A stretch of DNA of 64,000 nucleotides from positions 70,355,501 to 70,419,500 of the forward strand of contig NC_069367.1 in NCBI RefSeq assembly GCF_021730395.1, given 5' to 3'. Under the pieces are notes generated by a model that was given only the letters and a program-made list of their open reading frames with translations, was not told the DNA's origin and made no database searches. Source of the DNA: Mercenaria mercenaria (lineage: Eukaryota > Mollusca > Bivalvia > Venerida > Veneridae). The translations under genes were made by a program, and so were the position numbers. Below, piece after piece: positions 49,761 to 61,989 of this stretch (within the stretch, counting starts at the first letter, position 1; every line of letters begins with the position of its first letter).

Positions 49761-50480
49761 TGAATGTAAATGGAGACAATGACTGATCATTAACACACAT
49801 TTGATGATGAATTAAATTACTGTGATAAAAATCTCAGGCTTTAACACCCTGGCAGAAATGTTTTATAAACTACATGGTTTTCAAAAATCCTGAAATAACA
49901 AGAGTGTTACGTTATTTCTGTGCTTTTGTTGTTAATTTGTTAACCACCTTCCAGGGCCTCAATATGTGGTTGAACTTGTTTTATCTTGATCGACGGGCCA
50001 GGTCACATGGCCGGTAGAAAAAAGTTCATAAATGTTTTTTAACAAAAGAACATGCACAGTAACTGAACATCGTTAGCATGAAAATATTTTAACACTCTAG
50101 ACTGAGATCTACTACGTTCGTTCGATAAAAAAAAAATGTGACGTTTTTCCATGACCGCACGCGATCGGCACAAGCCGGGGATTATGCGACATTATTGTGA
50201 TCCTGATAGTTGTGTCAAAAAGTATATCAAAAGCAACATAATCTGTGAGTAGGTAAGAGTAGTTGTAAACATTTATTTTAGCTCACATAGAATTTAATGC
50301 GTATTACATTGTTGTTATATTTTGCAGTTATACATTAAATTAGAAAGTAGTCAGCATGATCTCGTGATTAACAGGTAATTAAACTTAAATCGAGTAGAGA
50401 TGTGTTTATTTACAGGGCCGAATTTGACTGCTTTGCTTCAAACAAAGTCGTATTCCTTATTATTTCTGGGCGCGTTGATT
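49761..50480. other. Element B 3' region
   Basis: Non-coding part of the transposon between the stop codon and the right subterminal repeats. No open frame of note. Confidence 0.6.
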
Positions 50481-51154
50481 CGTTGCATTTCATAGGCAAA
50501 CACTGTCCGAATATTTAAGCACTTTGAAGGTCTAATTTTACAGTGTTTACTGGCCCACTTCGGATGATTTTTTTATGATAAAATCAGCAATATACGATGT
50601 TGTTGTTTTACATAGAGATTTATAAAGAACCTAAAATAATACATTCGAAATTTTATGCACGTGTGGTTACCGAATGCAAAGTTATCGTCAAAAAATCAGC
50701 AAAAGTGTCCGGATTTAGGCACTGGACCAGTAGTGATATAAATACCTATAAAAACATTAAAGATATGCGCTTAACCGTTTCAGTTTGAAAAAGAGAACTA
50801 AAAGTCTGATACAATTATTGAACATTTTTCCAACGAAATGTGACAGCATGATTGTCCGTGTGATGCTGCCCAATGCGCGTGAAATTGGTATATCTTGTTT
50901 AAAGCCATTGAAAAAAAACCCCATTAAATAAAAGGAATATATGTCTGTTTCACATGTAAGATCGAAATATCTTTCACTCCTAAACACTAGATTTTACTCA
51001 TGAATCTATTGCATCTAATGCTCTCTCCATGAAAGATATTTCTGTCTTTAATCAAAACAATCATATACCATCTATCCTCTCTTTGATAAGTACTGAGTAA
51101 CGATTTATGACACTGCCTTTGTAATATCTAACATATTTTGTTAATACATATGTC

Positions 51155-51280
51155 AATGTTTAAGTGCGTGGACGGTAGCTTCCATTTCAACTACCGTCCA
51201 TGAACAAGCTCAGTCAAACCGATCCTGCAACATTTACATTTATGTCGTGTTGGGCGACCTGTGGTTTACCACCTTTTTTT
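51155..51280 (-). repeat. Dispersed F2-type repeat with hairpin
   Basis: GGACGGTAGCTTCCATTTCA...ACTACCGTCCATGAACAAGC and GTCGTGTTGGGCGACCTGTG match copies at 35845 and 37007. It lies about 275 bp upstream of the ABC transporter start codon. Confidence 0.75.
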
Positions 51281-51554
51281 CACATACTTATCGACATGTT
51301 GCCTATTTACTGTTTTACCTTAATCTGTATAGTGAGAAATAAAAGAATTGTCGTTAAAAGCACCAGACATTTTCATTCGTGTAGACTAGAATAACCAAAT
51401 GTGTTATGTAATCACATGACTAACAAAGCTATACGTATTGTACTGATATGCTAAAAATAGTTGTAATATTCAAAGTACAAACTCTTATTTGAATTTTGAT
51501 AATATTTATTATATGTACCAATGTATCATTATGCAGCCACATCTGTTATCCACA

Positions 51555-54500
51555 ATGGACGGTTCACTGATGCACTACAATCCGACTCCCAAGATACGAG
51601 CAAATTGGTTTTCGAAATTGTTTTACTGGTGAGTAAATTACATTTGTATTCAGTACTAATTTCTTGAATGTTATTGCAATTAGGATTTAAAAACGTATAG
51701 CTCAGTTCGACTCAAAAACGGTCCATAAATTGTGGTTATTTGTTTCAGTAAAGCTGAATAAAACAATGCATGTGACAATATGTTTATTAAAACAAATTGG
51801 TGATAGATACACAAAGGAAAACAAATAGAGATTCTGAGAAAATGGTATCATCTTGAGTTTTGGTGTTTATCAAAATCTCATAAAATTAATAAATACATCA
51901 CTTTCATAAATAAAATGATAACAGTGAAATGAAATACACTGCATTCAAATTATAAAATATAGGAGACTATTTTACGAGTATGTAAGACCATTGACCGAAT
52001 TTACAACAGGAGAGATGCAGTAAACAATACAAACATGTAATATAAAATAAAATGACATTATTTACGCTTTACATAAAATATTCGGACAGGTTTGGACAAA
52101 ACTTCTTATCAATGAATGTATAGTAATATGAATTTCATTTGTTCATAACATGACAGATTAAAAAACTTCTGATAAACAGAGGCAGCTTTAAGAAAGAAAG
52201 AAGATAAGAGTATACTTCCTAGAAACATTAAACACAGTAAAATAAAAACAAAGCCAGAGCCATCCACAAATATAAACTAGTGGAAAGATATAGCAGACGG
52301 GTTGATTCAAGTACCCATAACAAATACATTTTGATTATATATCAAAAATAAAAAAGGAATGGGATGGAAAGGAAAAAGGGCTAGTAAGTGTGTCTGTGTC
52401 AGTGTGTGTGTGCTTGCGCGCGTGTTTGTATGGAGGGTTGGGGGTAAGGGCGATGAAATGAAAACACAAGGCAATATACGTAATATATAAAAGGAAACGG
52501 ACGATAGCAAGCTGAAAATAGGGGCAAAGCCTTGGAATGGTCAGTAATCTATTTTAAGGATTCTTGGGGTTTAAACGTGTTTAAAGTGTTTAAAATTTGT
52601 ACATACTAGGTTATCCTAAACACTCCAATCTACTAACATATGACTTTCATCTTCAACTGAACTACCAAACGGAAAGGAGTTATCATGAACGGTGATATTT
52701 TCATATCTGCTTTTATCTATTACAGCAGGAGCTACGCCAAGGCAAAACTTACTAAATTTTTCCCTACAGGAAGGAATAAAATCCAAAAACATGCTTCATG
52801 GCCTGATTGTACAATGTGTTGATCAAGAAAAAGCTTTGGAGCGCTGTAACTAATGATCGGCCAAGTGATGGCGTCAAATAATAGACATATGGAACTCCTC
52901 CTGCAATTTACATTCAGCAATTATTTGTAAACATAGAATTCGGCTGGTGCTTTGAGGAGTTGCATTAGATTTAATTTGAAGGAATAATATATCTAAATTC
53001 GTGATCTGTCGTTGAATAATATCATTATTTGGAGTTCAGATGCGAAGGACTTATGTCATATAATAATACGCATTGGAAGTCAATGGTTTTATTCAAAAGC
53101 AAATCACTAAATGAGATATATTACTTCGATTCTAACATGTTATCAAGAATTATTGTCTACATGTTTGAAGATATTCAACAGATATTTGCCAGTTCTGTGT
53201 GGCCTTCTTTTCCAGCGCGCCGCTATGACGTGTGACGCTATAACGTAATTATCGTGACGTACAAAGTGTGCGTGCGTGTGTATGTGTGTTTGTGCGTGTG
53301 TGTGCGCGTGCGTGTGCGTATGTGTGTGCGGTGAATTATAACACACAGTTTCAGACTTCTTTGTTTAATAGGGAAATAAATCGGGTCGTGTTAGAGTAAG
53401 CAATTGTTAGTGAGCTATGACTTCGACTGACACTTTGTAGAGCTGTAAGTTTTACATTTAACACTTATTAGTTAGCAGTTACTTCTACTGGCACTATAAA
53501 GAGCTGTCTGTATCGTTAACATACTCAAATATATCTATTTTTAAACAATCGGTAATTCATCATTACCATACATAAACGTTCTATCAACACATTATATTGC
53601 ACTAGTGTGATAAAGCAATAAGAATTTGTAAATTATTAGCATTCTCAGTAAGGACGACAATGGTTTTTGCGTACAATAGAATACAAATATTTGATCATAT
53701 TAATAATCAATAATCAATGCACATAATTATACGTAGTCCATATATGAATAATACACAGAAATTGATTAATTGGCCATAAAGCCCGATGGTCTGATGGTAA
53801 AATGTTTGACTGTCAGTCAAGAGGTCCGGGGTTCTAATCGCGGTCCAGGCAATGAAATTTTTTGAGATGGCCTTGAGTGTCTCAAACCAAACTAAGAGGC
53901 TTGTACTGGTTCATCCCAGGAAAGATTGCTTTGCGTGTATCGGCGCTATACTCCGGGTACGTTATAGAACCAGACTGTCTGTTCCCAAGTAGCAAGGATA
54001 ATTTATCCGAACATGCCTGTGTCCAATGGATTCCCCTCCCTCTTTCTATTCAGGGGGCTTTCTCTCCCTGTACTTCTGATCAGATCGCTCTGTGTCTGTA
54101 CTAGAAGAGGGTTATTGCCGCCCTGGGTGGCTGCCTTTGTATGTAATTCGTCTTTGAACGTTTTTATGATAAGGGCTCTATATAAATCTTGTATACTATT
54201 ATCTAAATGACTTCATTGTTAATATGTCTATTAATTCTGATTTAAAATGAAAAGTGTAGGTACCTGAAATTAAAAATAGGTACTTGTGCGCGGTAGATAA
54301 AAACTGTACTATAAAAACTCTCTGATCAGGTTTATGACAGCCTGTTTAGCAAACATATTTTAGCAGATGTCAATGATTATTGTGAGTTTAAGTAAAATGA
54401 AGCAATATTTATCATGACATCTAGCCATTGTGGTTATTCCTCCACAAACTTAGCTGTTTGTGTAACTAATTACCTATTATAATATTGGTCATTGAAATTT

Positions 54501-57500
54501 GATTAATCAAATTTGTACTGAAAATTGTAATATATAGATCATTAACAAAATAACCAGTATTTGGAATATGTTGGTTTTATAATATATAAGCATTTTTTGG
54601 TATTAAATGGAAGGTCTGGTTAATAACAACAATAGCTGGACAGGGGTATCACTGACGTTATATAATTAAATGTTTGAAGGGAACCATAGCATGGTTTTGA
54701 TAACCTTAATACATTGTTTTAGCTCACTGGATTACTACAATAAACTGGGCCGAACGTATTCACACCTCATTCACAAAGTTGATCTGTAAGAGCATGTACA
54801 CTACGTTAATAAACTAAAACAATTTTAGACCAAACAAATTAGCTAAGAACATCTACATGCCTTTGAGGAAATCACATGGCATCCAGCAACAGAGGAGGTC
54901 GCATCGAAAGGGTGTTAATAGTATTATTCTCGAAATGGGATTCCTAGAAATATATTGTGACACATGTCTGTGGAGTGCAAATCTCAAATATGGTTTGCTG
55001 TGAACCATGGCACGATACATTTAATGATTTTAAGCCACTACCAAAGGACTTTGACTGAGATAGGTTTATTTAACTTAATTGCGCTTTCGACTTTGAGTAA
55101 GATTTTTACTAAGTTTATATTATAATTAGTACAAAAATCATTAAGGCAAGTTAGTTTGGGGAAAATGTATATTGCAGTTTAAAGCGGCATGCCTCCAGAT
55201 CGTTCGATAACAACAAAAAATATTTCTTTTAGATATCTTGAAATAAATGCTATATTTATTAGAGGGCTTTAAAACTTAATTACTGACAAACTTTATGTTA
55301 GGGAAACACATGAGAATTTGCTGTTTTTACTACTTTTTACGATGAAAATCGAAAAGCGTTTGTCACGCTTTTACTCCAGGTAAATAGTCTCGATTATAAA
55401 TATCTATATTTTGAAGTCATTATTCACTATTTCAGCTATAGCGCTATTGGTTACGACGACGGGAAAATGTCTTTATTGCCGCGGCGGTCCGGGGTTCCAT
55501 TCCCAGCGCGGTCATATTTTTTTCTTGATTTGGAACTTTTAAAATATTTTAGAAACAAAAATTCATATTCTAATGTTCATAATATGACCAAACTTCAATT
55601 TGAAAGAAATATTATTTTTTTGCCAAATCTGGAGGCATGCTACTTTAAAAAGATATTCAACAAAATTATTTTGTCAGATATCTAAACAACAAGGATAAAT
55701 ATCAAACAGGGAAAGCTACATTCCACATTCCAAAAAATTACTCAATGCCTTTGTAGTAAGGAAACACCCTTAAGGGCTCGACGACACAGACCAGAAGACA
55801 GATATCAAAATAAACTCAGTCCCGTTGGGAATTAAAAATCATATTGTCCTAAGCCTATTCCGTTAGACACAATTAACGACGAAAACATATTGTCCAACTG
55901 CAGTAGAGTTGAAAACCAAACATGCGACACAGTCATCTCAGAGATAGAATTTATTCAGCTGCTAAATATATGTAGATATAGGCACATACATGGGCCATAT
56001 ATCCATATCAATAAAACAAATTGCTTATTACTACTCAGTTTGAAATCGATGTAATAAACTCATGTCCTAGAATTAAAATTAAAAAATCAACATACATCAC
56101 TTGTTGCTGTATATTACAGCTGGATGAACCCTATCTTCACTACAGGGTTTAAGAGACGGCTCGAAAATGAGGATATGTATAATGTCACTCACGATGAAGA
56201 ATCGGAATACCTCGGAGAAAAATTGGAAAGGTAGAGCTTGTATTAAGACATAAAATTGGTATAGACATCAATAAAATAAGATATTCCTTTCTTACCTGTA
56301 ATACCGACAGCATGCTTCTGCTTTATTCAATAGAAATATGGAAAATAAGATAAAATGCTAAAGTGAGTATTACAGAATATATGTACTTCGTATTTCAAAA
56401 GTGTTTTACCATTCTTTCACTTGATGCAATCGTCAGTTAAAAGGGTGACTTACATCAAAAATAAGATCATATAAAATAGATCATTTTAAACCTCTAGAGA
56501 ATGGATGGCAGAAACACAGCGTTGCCAAAGAACAGGAAAGGAACCTGGCCTTTACAAACCGCTGTTTCGGACATTTGGATATGCTTACATTCTTTATGGA
56601 TTTTTGCTTTTTATAGAGGTAATATCTGTTTTATCATTATTATCTTGATCCTTATATGTACGCATTTTTATACGCAAGATTTGAAAAATCGGAATGACGT
56701 TGTCCATCCGTCTCTCTGTCCGTCGGTCAACATTTTCTGTTTCCGCATTCATAACATAAAATATAACAGCTACAGCTTCCTAATTTTACAGGGTGTCTAA
56801 ACACTACTTGAGGAGGATTTCTATTGTTTGGGGGTTAAGTAGGTCAAGGGTTAAGGCCACAAAAACCTGGAGACTGAAATTAGTATCCGGAGTTTAAGTC
56901 CTAAAGTATAATAGCTACGGCTTCTAGACTTCACACAATGATTACGTCTTACTAGAGAAAGATTCCTACTGATTTTGGAATCAGTGATTTAAAGGTCCTC
57001 TCTAAATGTCTGGTATTTTGTTCATGTCACAACGTATAAAACAGCTACACCTTGCAAACTTCACGCGCTTCAGAAGAGCTCTTGTTGTTTTGGTGGTAAA
57101 TAGGTGTAAGATCAACGTTACCAGGAGACTGATTTTGGTTATCGGATTGTATGTCAGAAACAATAATAGCTACGGCTTTCAAACTTTACACAATGACTAA
57201 GTACCACTAGAATTAGACACCTGTAGATTTGCCTATGGAGCTTTTTCTCCTGAAGGACCAGAACCTGAGCACTAAATGTCCGAATACTAAAATTGTTCAT
57301 ATGCGTTTTGTCTTAATTCTGTATTGTTTTAATGACAGTCAGGAGTCGTTACTCAAGTACCTGTAAAAAGATAATGTCGTTCTTTAAAATGGTGTTTAAC
57401 AGACACTAATCCGCCGTCATTTGCCTTCATAATCTAGAGATAGTACCTAAGTTCAAATCATAGGTATGAAGTTAAAACGCTTTGAAACGAAGACAAATGT

Positions 57501-60109
57501 ACATATATTTCTCAAAAATAGATATATTAACAATATTTTAACCTGAAGCGTAGAGTTATGAGCATTTAATATTTTCATATAAAAGAAAATTTTATGATCA
57601 AGGAAATGTAACTCTTCTTGGACCTGGAGAGCAGAAACATCGAAGGGACATAATATAGCAAATATTTTCTACTTGGGTGCATTTGATTCAACATTCAACT
57701 GTGATCTGGATTTCTAAATAATGATCCATGATACTTTGTGCTAAAAATACAAAAGTGGAACAGGCTTTAACAGCAAAATGATGCTGTAGCAGAATGAAAA
57801 TTGTTAGGCTCTAACTGGGACTCGAACCCAGGACCTCTCACACCTAAGGCAGACACTCTACCACTTCCCTATAACAGCAGTAGCTATAGCTAGGCAGTTT
57901 AAGTGCACCGATTACATTACATGAACTGGAACAGTTTTGTGACAATAAGTGAATAACACATAATCGGCCTACTCCGGATTATCGGCGTATTCGCTTTGTT
58001 ACGATATTTTCATGTAAAGAAAAAATATAATCTAATGCTGCAAACGTTTTAGTCGGTAAAAACTGCCCAAATTTCTCTGACGTGTTTTTAGAGTATGATC
58101 TTACTAACTGGTAGTACAAGTGAAATATAACTTACACTGAATCTTATATATTTGCCTTTTTAGCAGCTGGCGAATGGCAAAGACAGTGGGCTTTGTCCAA
58201 ATATAAGCAATTACTTTACCAATTTTGAGAGTATATAAATTGATAGGAAATTACAGTTACAAACTAAATACCTTTCTGCAACACATGGAGTCATTAGCAT
58301 TCACTGTCAATCAGTATTATGACTAAGATCGACGATCATTCATTCATTCAAATAATTTATGTTTACATTTTTAATCGTAAACGGTGCTCTTGTAAAAACC
58401 ACCTTTGTTTGAAAAATCGAAGAACGCGAAGAGCTATGGTACGGTCTCTACATAATCGCAGTTTAAAACATCAAATCGAGGCGTGAAGTTGCCAGCCTAG
58501 AGATCTAACCTGCATTCATTTTTTTGCACCTTTGCTTTGTCTTGATGATTTATTGGTGTTCACTTTTCATGAACAAATGCAATTAGTCCGAGTCTCGCAT
58601 AAGTTTGCTTGGTAGTGTTCTATGTTTCAAATGATCTTCTTTTAGATTTATTCATCAATTAATTGTTTTACTTATAGGAAGCCACCGTAATCATTCAACC
58701 AATACTGCTTAGTGGACTGATCCGATACTTCACAAAAGACTCGAATGTGTCGGACACAGAAAGCTTTATTTATGCTGGAGGTGTTGGTTTGTGTGCATTT
58801 ATTATGGCCGTAACGCACCATGCATATTTCCTTGGTGTTCAAAAGATCGGAATGAGGATAGAAATAGCATGCTCTTCGATTATTTATAAAAAGGTTATTT
58901 CATGATGAACTCAAACAAATCTCAGTCATTTCTTTAAATAGTATATTTGTTGCCACATAAGATATAAGTGTTTAAGGTATCTTTATTATGAGAAAATATA
59001 TTTCTTTCTGAAATTTCGAAAAGTATATAACGAATTAATTTATTATTACGTTCATTTACCTTGTTCCTGTTGTACTGACGCAAGGATTTCAGTATGAAAC
59101 CTAAATCTGTTATTTTTAGTTGTTGAAGTTAAGCAGTGAGGGTCGAGGACATACAAGTGCAGGGCAGATTGTCAGTATTCTTTCAAATGATTTCAGAACT
59201 CTCAATCAGGTATGTGTATCATTAGTAACCTATCCAGTAAGTCGGTTACTAGTATTTGATGCGCAGTACAGTAAGCTGTTGTTTTTATTTTGCTTACCAC
59301 AATACTCTTTCATCGCTTGACAAAAACTTTAAAGGAAACCAACTGCACTTTTCTGTTTGCATTTAGTATATTATGGTAAATAACAAATTACTTGATACAC
59401 AAATATACATAAACAAAATAAAATACTACTCAAAATAATGACCGAATAATAACGAGATAGCACAGATCAGTTACCATATCATAACATTAGTAATTGCTGA
59501 GAAAGCAAAGGGTAATGTGCATTTTTTCGCGAATTATTATGGATGTATATTAGTAATAATAAGCAGCTGGTATTATAATTGTTTGGTTTCTAGCTTGCGA
59601 CGATGTTACATTTTCTCTGGATTGGATGTTGTGAAGTTATCGCAGTCCTTGTAATATTATGGCTTCAAATAGGCCCGCCGGCAATTGCAGGATTTCTGGT
59701 GATATTTTTTATGGTGCCACTTTTATACTGGATTGGAAAGCTGATTTCGATATACAGGTTCGTTTTGGTGTGGCTTTTTGCAATTTGACAGAAAATATCT
59801 TTAACTCCGAGCTGTCTTTTATTGAACAAATATTTTGAAATATAATTTTCTTATGTTTAGTATGATTGTTGATGCGTTTGATGTAGGTTTTGCTATCAAC
59901 GTATTTCTTTAATCCAAAGTGGAACTAACAGGTAAACTACACTGTTATTTTATCAAATATATTATGCTGAATATACATTTTAGGAAAAAAGTATCTGAAT
60001 ACAGAGATAAGCGTATGCATATCTTGACAGAAATGATTACGGCAATGCGTGTGATAAAGTTATACTGCTGGGAGAAACCTTTTGGAGACTTTTTAAAGAA
60101 AGAAAGAAG
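51555..60109 (+). CDS. ABCC4-like: ABCC4/MRP4-like ABC transporter, N-terminal exons 1-7
   Basis: Plasma-membrane ATP-driven exporter of organic anions and cyclic nucleotides, by family. Coding exons: 51555-51628, 56120-56230, 56498-56618, 58678-58893, 59120-59209, 59594-59757 and 59984-60109; all junctions are GT/AG and phase-consistent, giving about 300 residues. The start MDGSLMHYNPTPKIRANWFS is followed by FYCWMNPIFTTGFKRRLENE and DMYNV, the family's N-terminal signature. TM helices: EATVIIQPILLSGLIRYF and GVGLCAFIMAVTHHAYFLGV in exon 4; two more in exon 6. Exon 5 has GHTSAGQIVSILSNDFRTLN, the conserved cytoplasmic loop; exon 7 has EMITAMRVIKLYCWEKPF. The remaining TM helices and both nucleotide-binding domains are not seen up to 64000, so the gene continues beyond the window or is cut short. 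ATG 51555 is the first in frame; a tATGCAG acceptor-like site just upstream suggests a preceding 5' UTR exon. Assignment to ABCC4 rather than a close relative is from motifs. Confidence 0.88.
51629..53750. other. ABC transporter intron 1, left part
   Basis: AT-rich. Contains a GT-rich patch (52396-52430) and the second F3 copy with a GTGCGTGTG expansion (53210-53400). Confidence 0.6.
53210..53400 (+). repeat. Dispersed repeat family F3, copy 2, with GT/GC expansion
   Basis: CGCTATGACG, CTATAACGTAATTATCGTGACGTACAAA and AAATCGGGTCGTGTTAGA match 11030-11175. Between them lies about 70 bp of alternating purine-pyrimidine (GTGCGTGTGTATGTGTG and similar) capable of Z-DNA. Confidence 0.7.
53769..54205 (+). 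repeat. tRNA-derived SINE in ABC transporter intron 1
   Basis: The head at 53779-53849 folds as a tRNA: A box TGGTCTGATGGTAAAATG, anticodon arm TTTGA-CTGTCAG-TCAAG with anticodon GTC (Asp-like), and B box GGGGTTCTAATCGC. The body runs about 350 bp (GGCGCTATACTCCGGGTACG and so on) and ends CTTTGAACGTTTTTATGAT, AAGGGCTCTATATAAATC, a 3' end typical of mollusc SINEs in my recollection. Target duplications not identified. Confidence 0.75.
54210..55170. other. ABC transporter intron 1, middle
   Basis: AT-rich intron text without recognised elements. Confidence 0.5.
55178..55649. mobile_element. 472-bp TIR element with tRNA-like B box
   Basis: Ends TTTAAAGCGGCATGCCTCCA and the complement of TTTAAAGTAGCATGCCTCCA pair over about 23 bp. 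Inside, TCCGGGGTTCCATTCCCAGC (55487-55506) resembles a tRNA T arm/B box. No transposase. It lies in intron 1 of the ABC transporter. Confidence 0.75.
56670..57240 (+). repeat. Degenerate tandem element in ABC transporter intron 3
   Basis: Leader with GTCCATCCGTCTCTCTGTCC, then units marked by ACAGCTACAGCTTCC / ATAGCTACGGCTTCTAGAC / CAGCTACACCTTGCAAAC / ATAGCTACGGCTTTCAAAC near 56769, 56915, 57043 and 57169 (steps of about 146, 128 and 126). TAGGTCAAGGGTTAAGGCCAC recalls the AGGTCA motifs of the other arrays. Confidence 0.6.
57798..57880 (-). repeat. tRNA-like remnant
   Basis: On the minus strand, AAGTGGTAGAGTG (A box) and CTGGGTTCGAGTCCCAG (perfect T arm) are present. The anticodon arm is degenerate, so this is a SINE head or tRNA pseudogene. 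Confidence 0.65.
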
Positions 60110-60800
60110 GTACATTTTATCTTGTTATATCGGGCACTTTGAATAAATACCAACATAGTTTGTGGTTATTAACTTTTGTTCACAGAAAAAAAAGACATTT
60201 AATTTTGCTAGTATTTATTTATTTCATAAATGATTTCTAAAAGGTTTACGATCAGAATTAAATGGTCAGTGGGACAATTGAAAGTCGTAGCCCAGAAATT
60301 AGGCCAAGATTTATATTATGATGTTATACCATTCGACAGGTAATGTTTAAGGGTAGATCTGAACAACATGTCAGTAAAATTAAATGACGGTTTTAAAAAC
60401 ATTGGTGTCTTATGAATGCAATTTAGCATATATAAGGATTCCGATGGCAAAAACGAAATTTGGAATGTGGCATTTCTTATCATAGCTCTTATATTTTGTT
60501 GTCGGACATAATTTATAATTTGTTTTGGTTGTTACAAAATGTTATTTTATATATCATATACCAAATGAAATGTAAAATGTTGGGGGTCGATATACCCCAC
60601 TCACCACACTAGTACAAATCTTAAGCACTTGTAATTCTTTATATAGAAGCATTGCCCTCAAGTTTGCAATGAAGAAAACAAACTAAATCAATAATCTAAC
60701 TAAATCAAATACCTTTGCAGTCTAATGTCAGTCAGCTTTGACTATGGTTGGCTTTTCATTTCTAGACGATTTGCGTACTGACATTGCTATTCTTTACTAG

Positions 60801-60899
60801 TGGGGTAGAAATTATGAAAGGTTTGCAAAAGCTGATAAAAGCGCAAAACTTTCAAGAAAGTCCCCCATATGGAACTACAAAAGGAAAGCAAATCCAAAG
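60801..60899 (+). other. Possible exon of the ABC transporter, weak
   Basis: A 99-bp stretch between TTTACTAG and AG|GTATAAG that keeps the phase left by exon 7 (2 bases) and stays open: SGVEIMKGLQKLIKAQNFQE and a short rest. It does not resemble the family at this point, where TYVLLG-type helices are expected, so it may be an alternative or chance exon. Confidence 0.2.
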
Positions 60900-61280
60900 G
60901 TATAAGTCTTTATTCAAGCTGACAGTAATTCAAATTCTTCATATTTTGATGGCTTTAACTCACTTCTTTCTATGATAGTTTTGGTCTAATTTCAGGTAGT
61001 AATTACTGTAGCTAGTAACTACATAACTTAAATTTAGTTAAACTATCAGCAGAATACATTACACAAACTTTTCGAATTAAGTTGACCACCATTTTCCACA
61101 TGACTGCCTTAATTTCAATCAAACTTGTAAATATGGAGGAGGTCCAGCATTTCAAATGGTCACAGCTATAACAGAAATCACCTTATATTGATCTAAATAT
61201 GCTAAAAAGGATTTTATAGTTCACTTTTCAAAATGACCACATGAAATAGGTTACCTGTACAACTATGATGAGCTACATTC
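60900..61280. other. No recognisable gene
   Basis: AT-rich, presumably intronic if the transporter gene continues. Confidence 0.4.
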
Positions 61281-61286
61281 AATTAC

Positions 61287-61986
61287 TGGTTTCGATGCAG
61301 TTTCCGTCATAAAATGAAGGTTTTTAAAATATCTTTTTTCTTGAACGTTTCAGTTCCGTAAAATGCTCCCAAAGAGAACACATTAGCTCTTCTGCTTTAC
61401 GAAAACATAAATGTCAAAAGTGTCTAGCGCACGTGATAACACACAGAGGGGCTCCAAAAGGGGTGAATAAATAGAGCTGAATCGGTTGACTACAGAAGCA
61501 GTTTCCGTCATCAATTTTTATATTTTAATAATTTAATATTTATGTACATTTTTACAGTGAATACGACTAGAAAAAAAACCATCCGTGCTTTTTTAATCTT
61601 TCTGGTGAAATTAGTTAATACAATTTTAAGAAGTTTGAAGGTTCAGGTTTTAAATTAGGCTTGTTGAAAATAGGAGGTAAAAAAAAAGCAAAACCTGAGA
61701 CTCGAACTCGCGATCTCATGCTTGTGAAGCTGATGTTCTACCGATTGAGCTAATCATTAGTTGCACGTGAAATCCCCCATGTGCGGAATGTAAACAAAAC
61801 AATTATGGAATGAACAATTCGAGTTTTCTTGGAAAGTTATTACCATTTGTTGCTGAAATTTCACAGAGCTCTGGATTGCAGGGTAGCGTTATGGAAACAA
61901 TCTAGACTTCATTGTGAAGAACGTCACGAAACGTAAAATAACGCGTTGACGGATACTACTAGCCGACGGAAACTGCTTCGAAACCA
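61287..61986. mobile_element. TIR element carrying a tRNA-like segment
   Basis: Terminal repeats TGGTTTCGATGCAGTTTCCG (from 61287) and the complement of TGGTTTCGAAGCAGTTTCCG (to 61986). A third GCAGTTTCCGTCA motif lies inside at 61499. At 61693-61763 (minus strand) a tRNA-like unit has A box TTAGCTCAATCGGTAGAAC, loop TTCACAA (CAC anticodon position) and B box GAGTTCGAGTCTC. A truncated inverted relative without the tRNA part is at 33030-33410. Confidence 0.75.
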
Positions 61987-61989
61987 AAT

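Larger units (their letters stand above)
45200..50730 (+). mobile_element. Pogo-type DNA transposon, element B, near-intact
   Basis: A 5531-bp element. The left end CTGGTCCAGTGCCTAAATTC and the right-end complement CTGGTCCAGTGCCTAAATCC match over about 26 bp; both sides carry TA (45198-45199 and 50731-50732), the target of Tc1/mariner/pogo enzymes. Subterminal repeats of the type CCTAAAT.CGGACA recur: AATCGGACACCG near 45236 and, on the right, CGGACAGTG-type text near 50505. The transposase gene fills 45724-49760. Introns hold a MITE (48152-48390), a tRNA-like remnant (46540-46612), an F2 repeat copy (46150-46375) and a strong hairpin (47283-47340). Confidence 0.88.

Noticed and set aside
53779-53849. 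Functional tRNA-Asp gene
   Set aside because: The tRNA-like fold is followed directly by a long SINE body and lacks a clean acceptor stem and terminator, so it is a SINE head.
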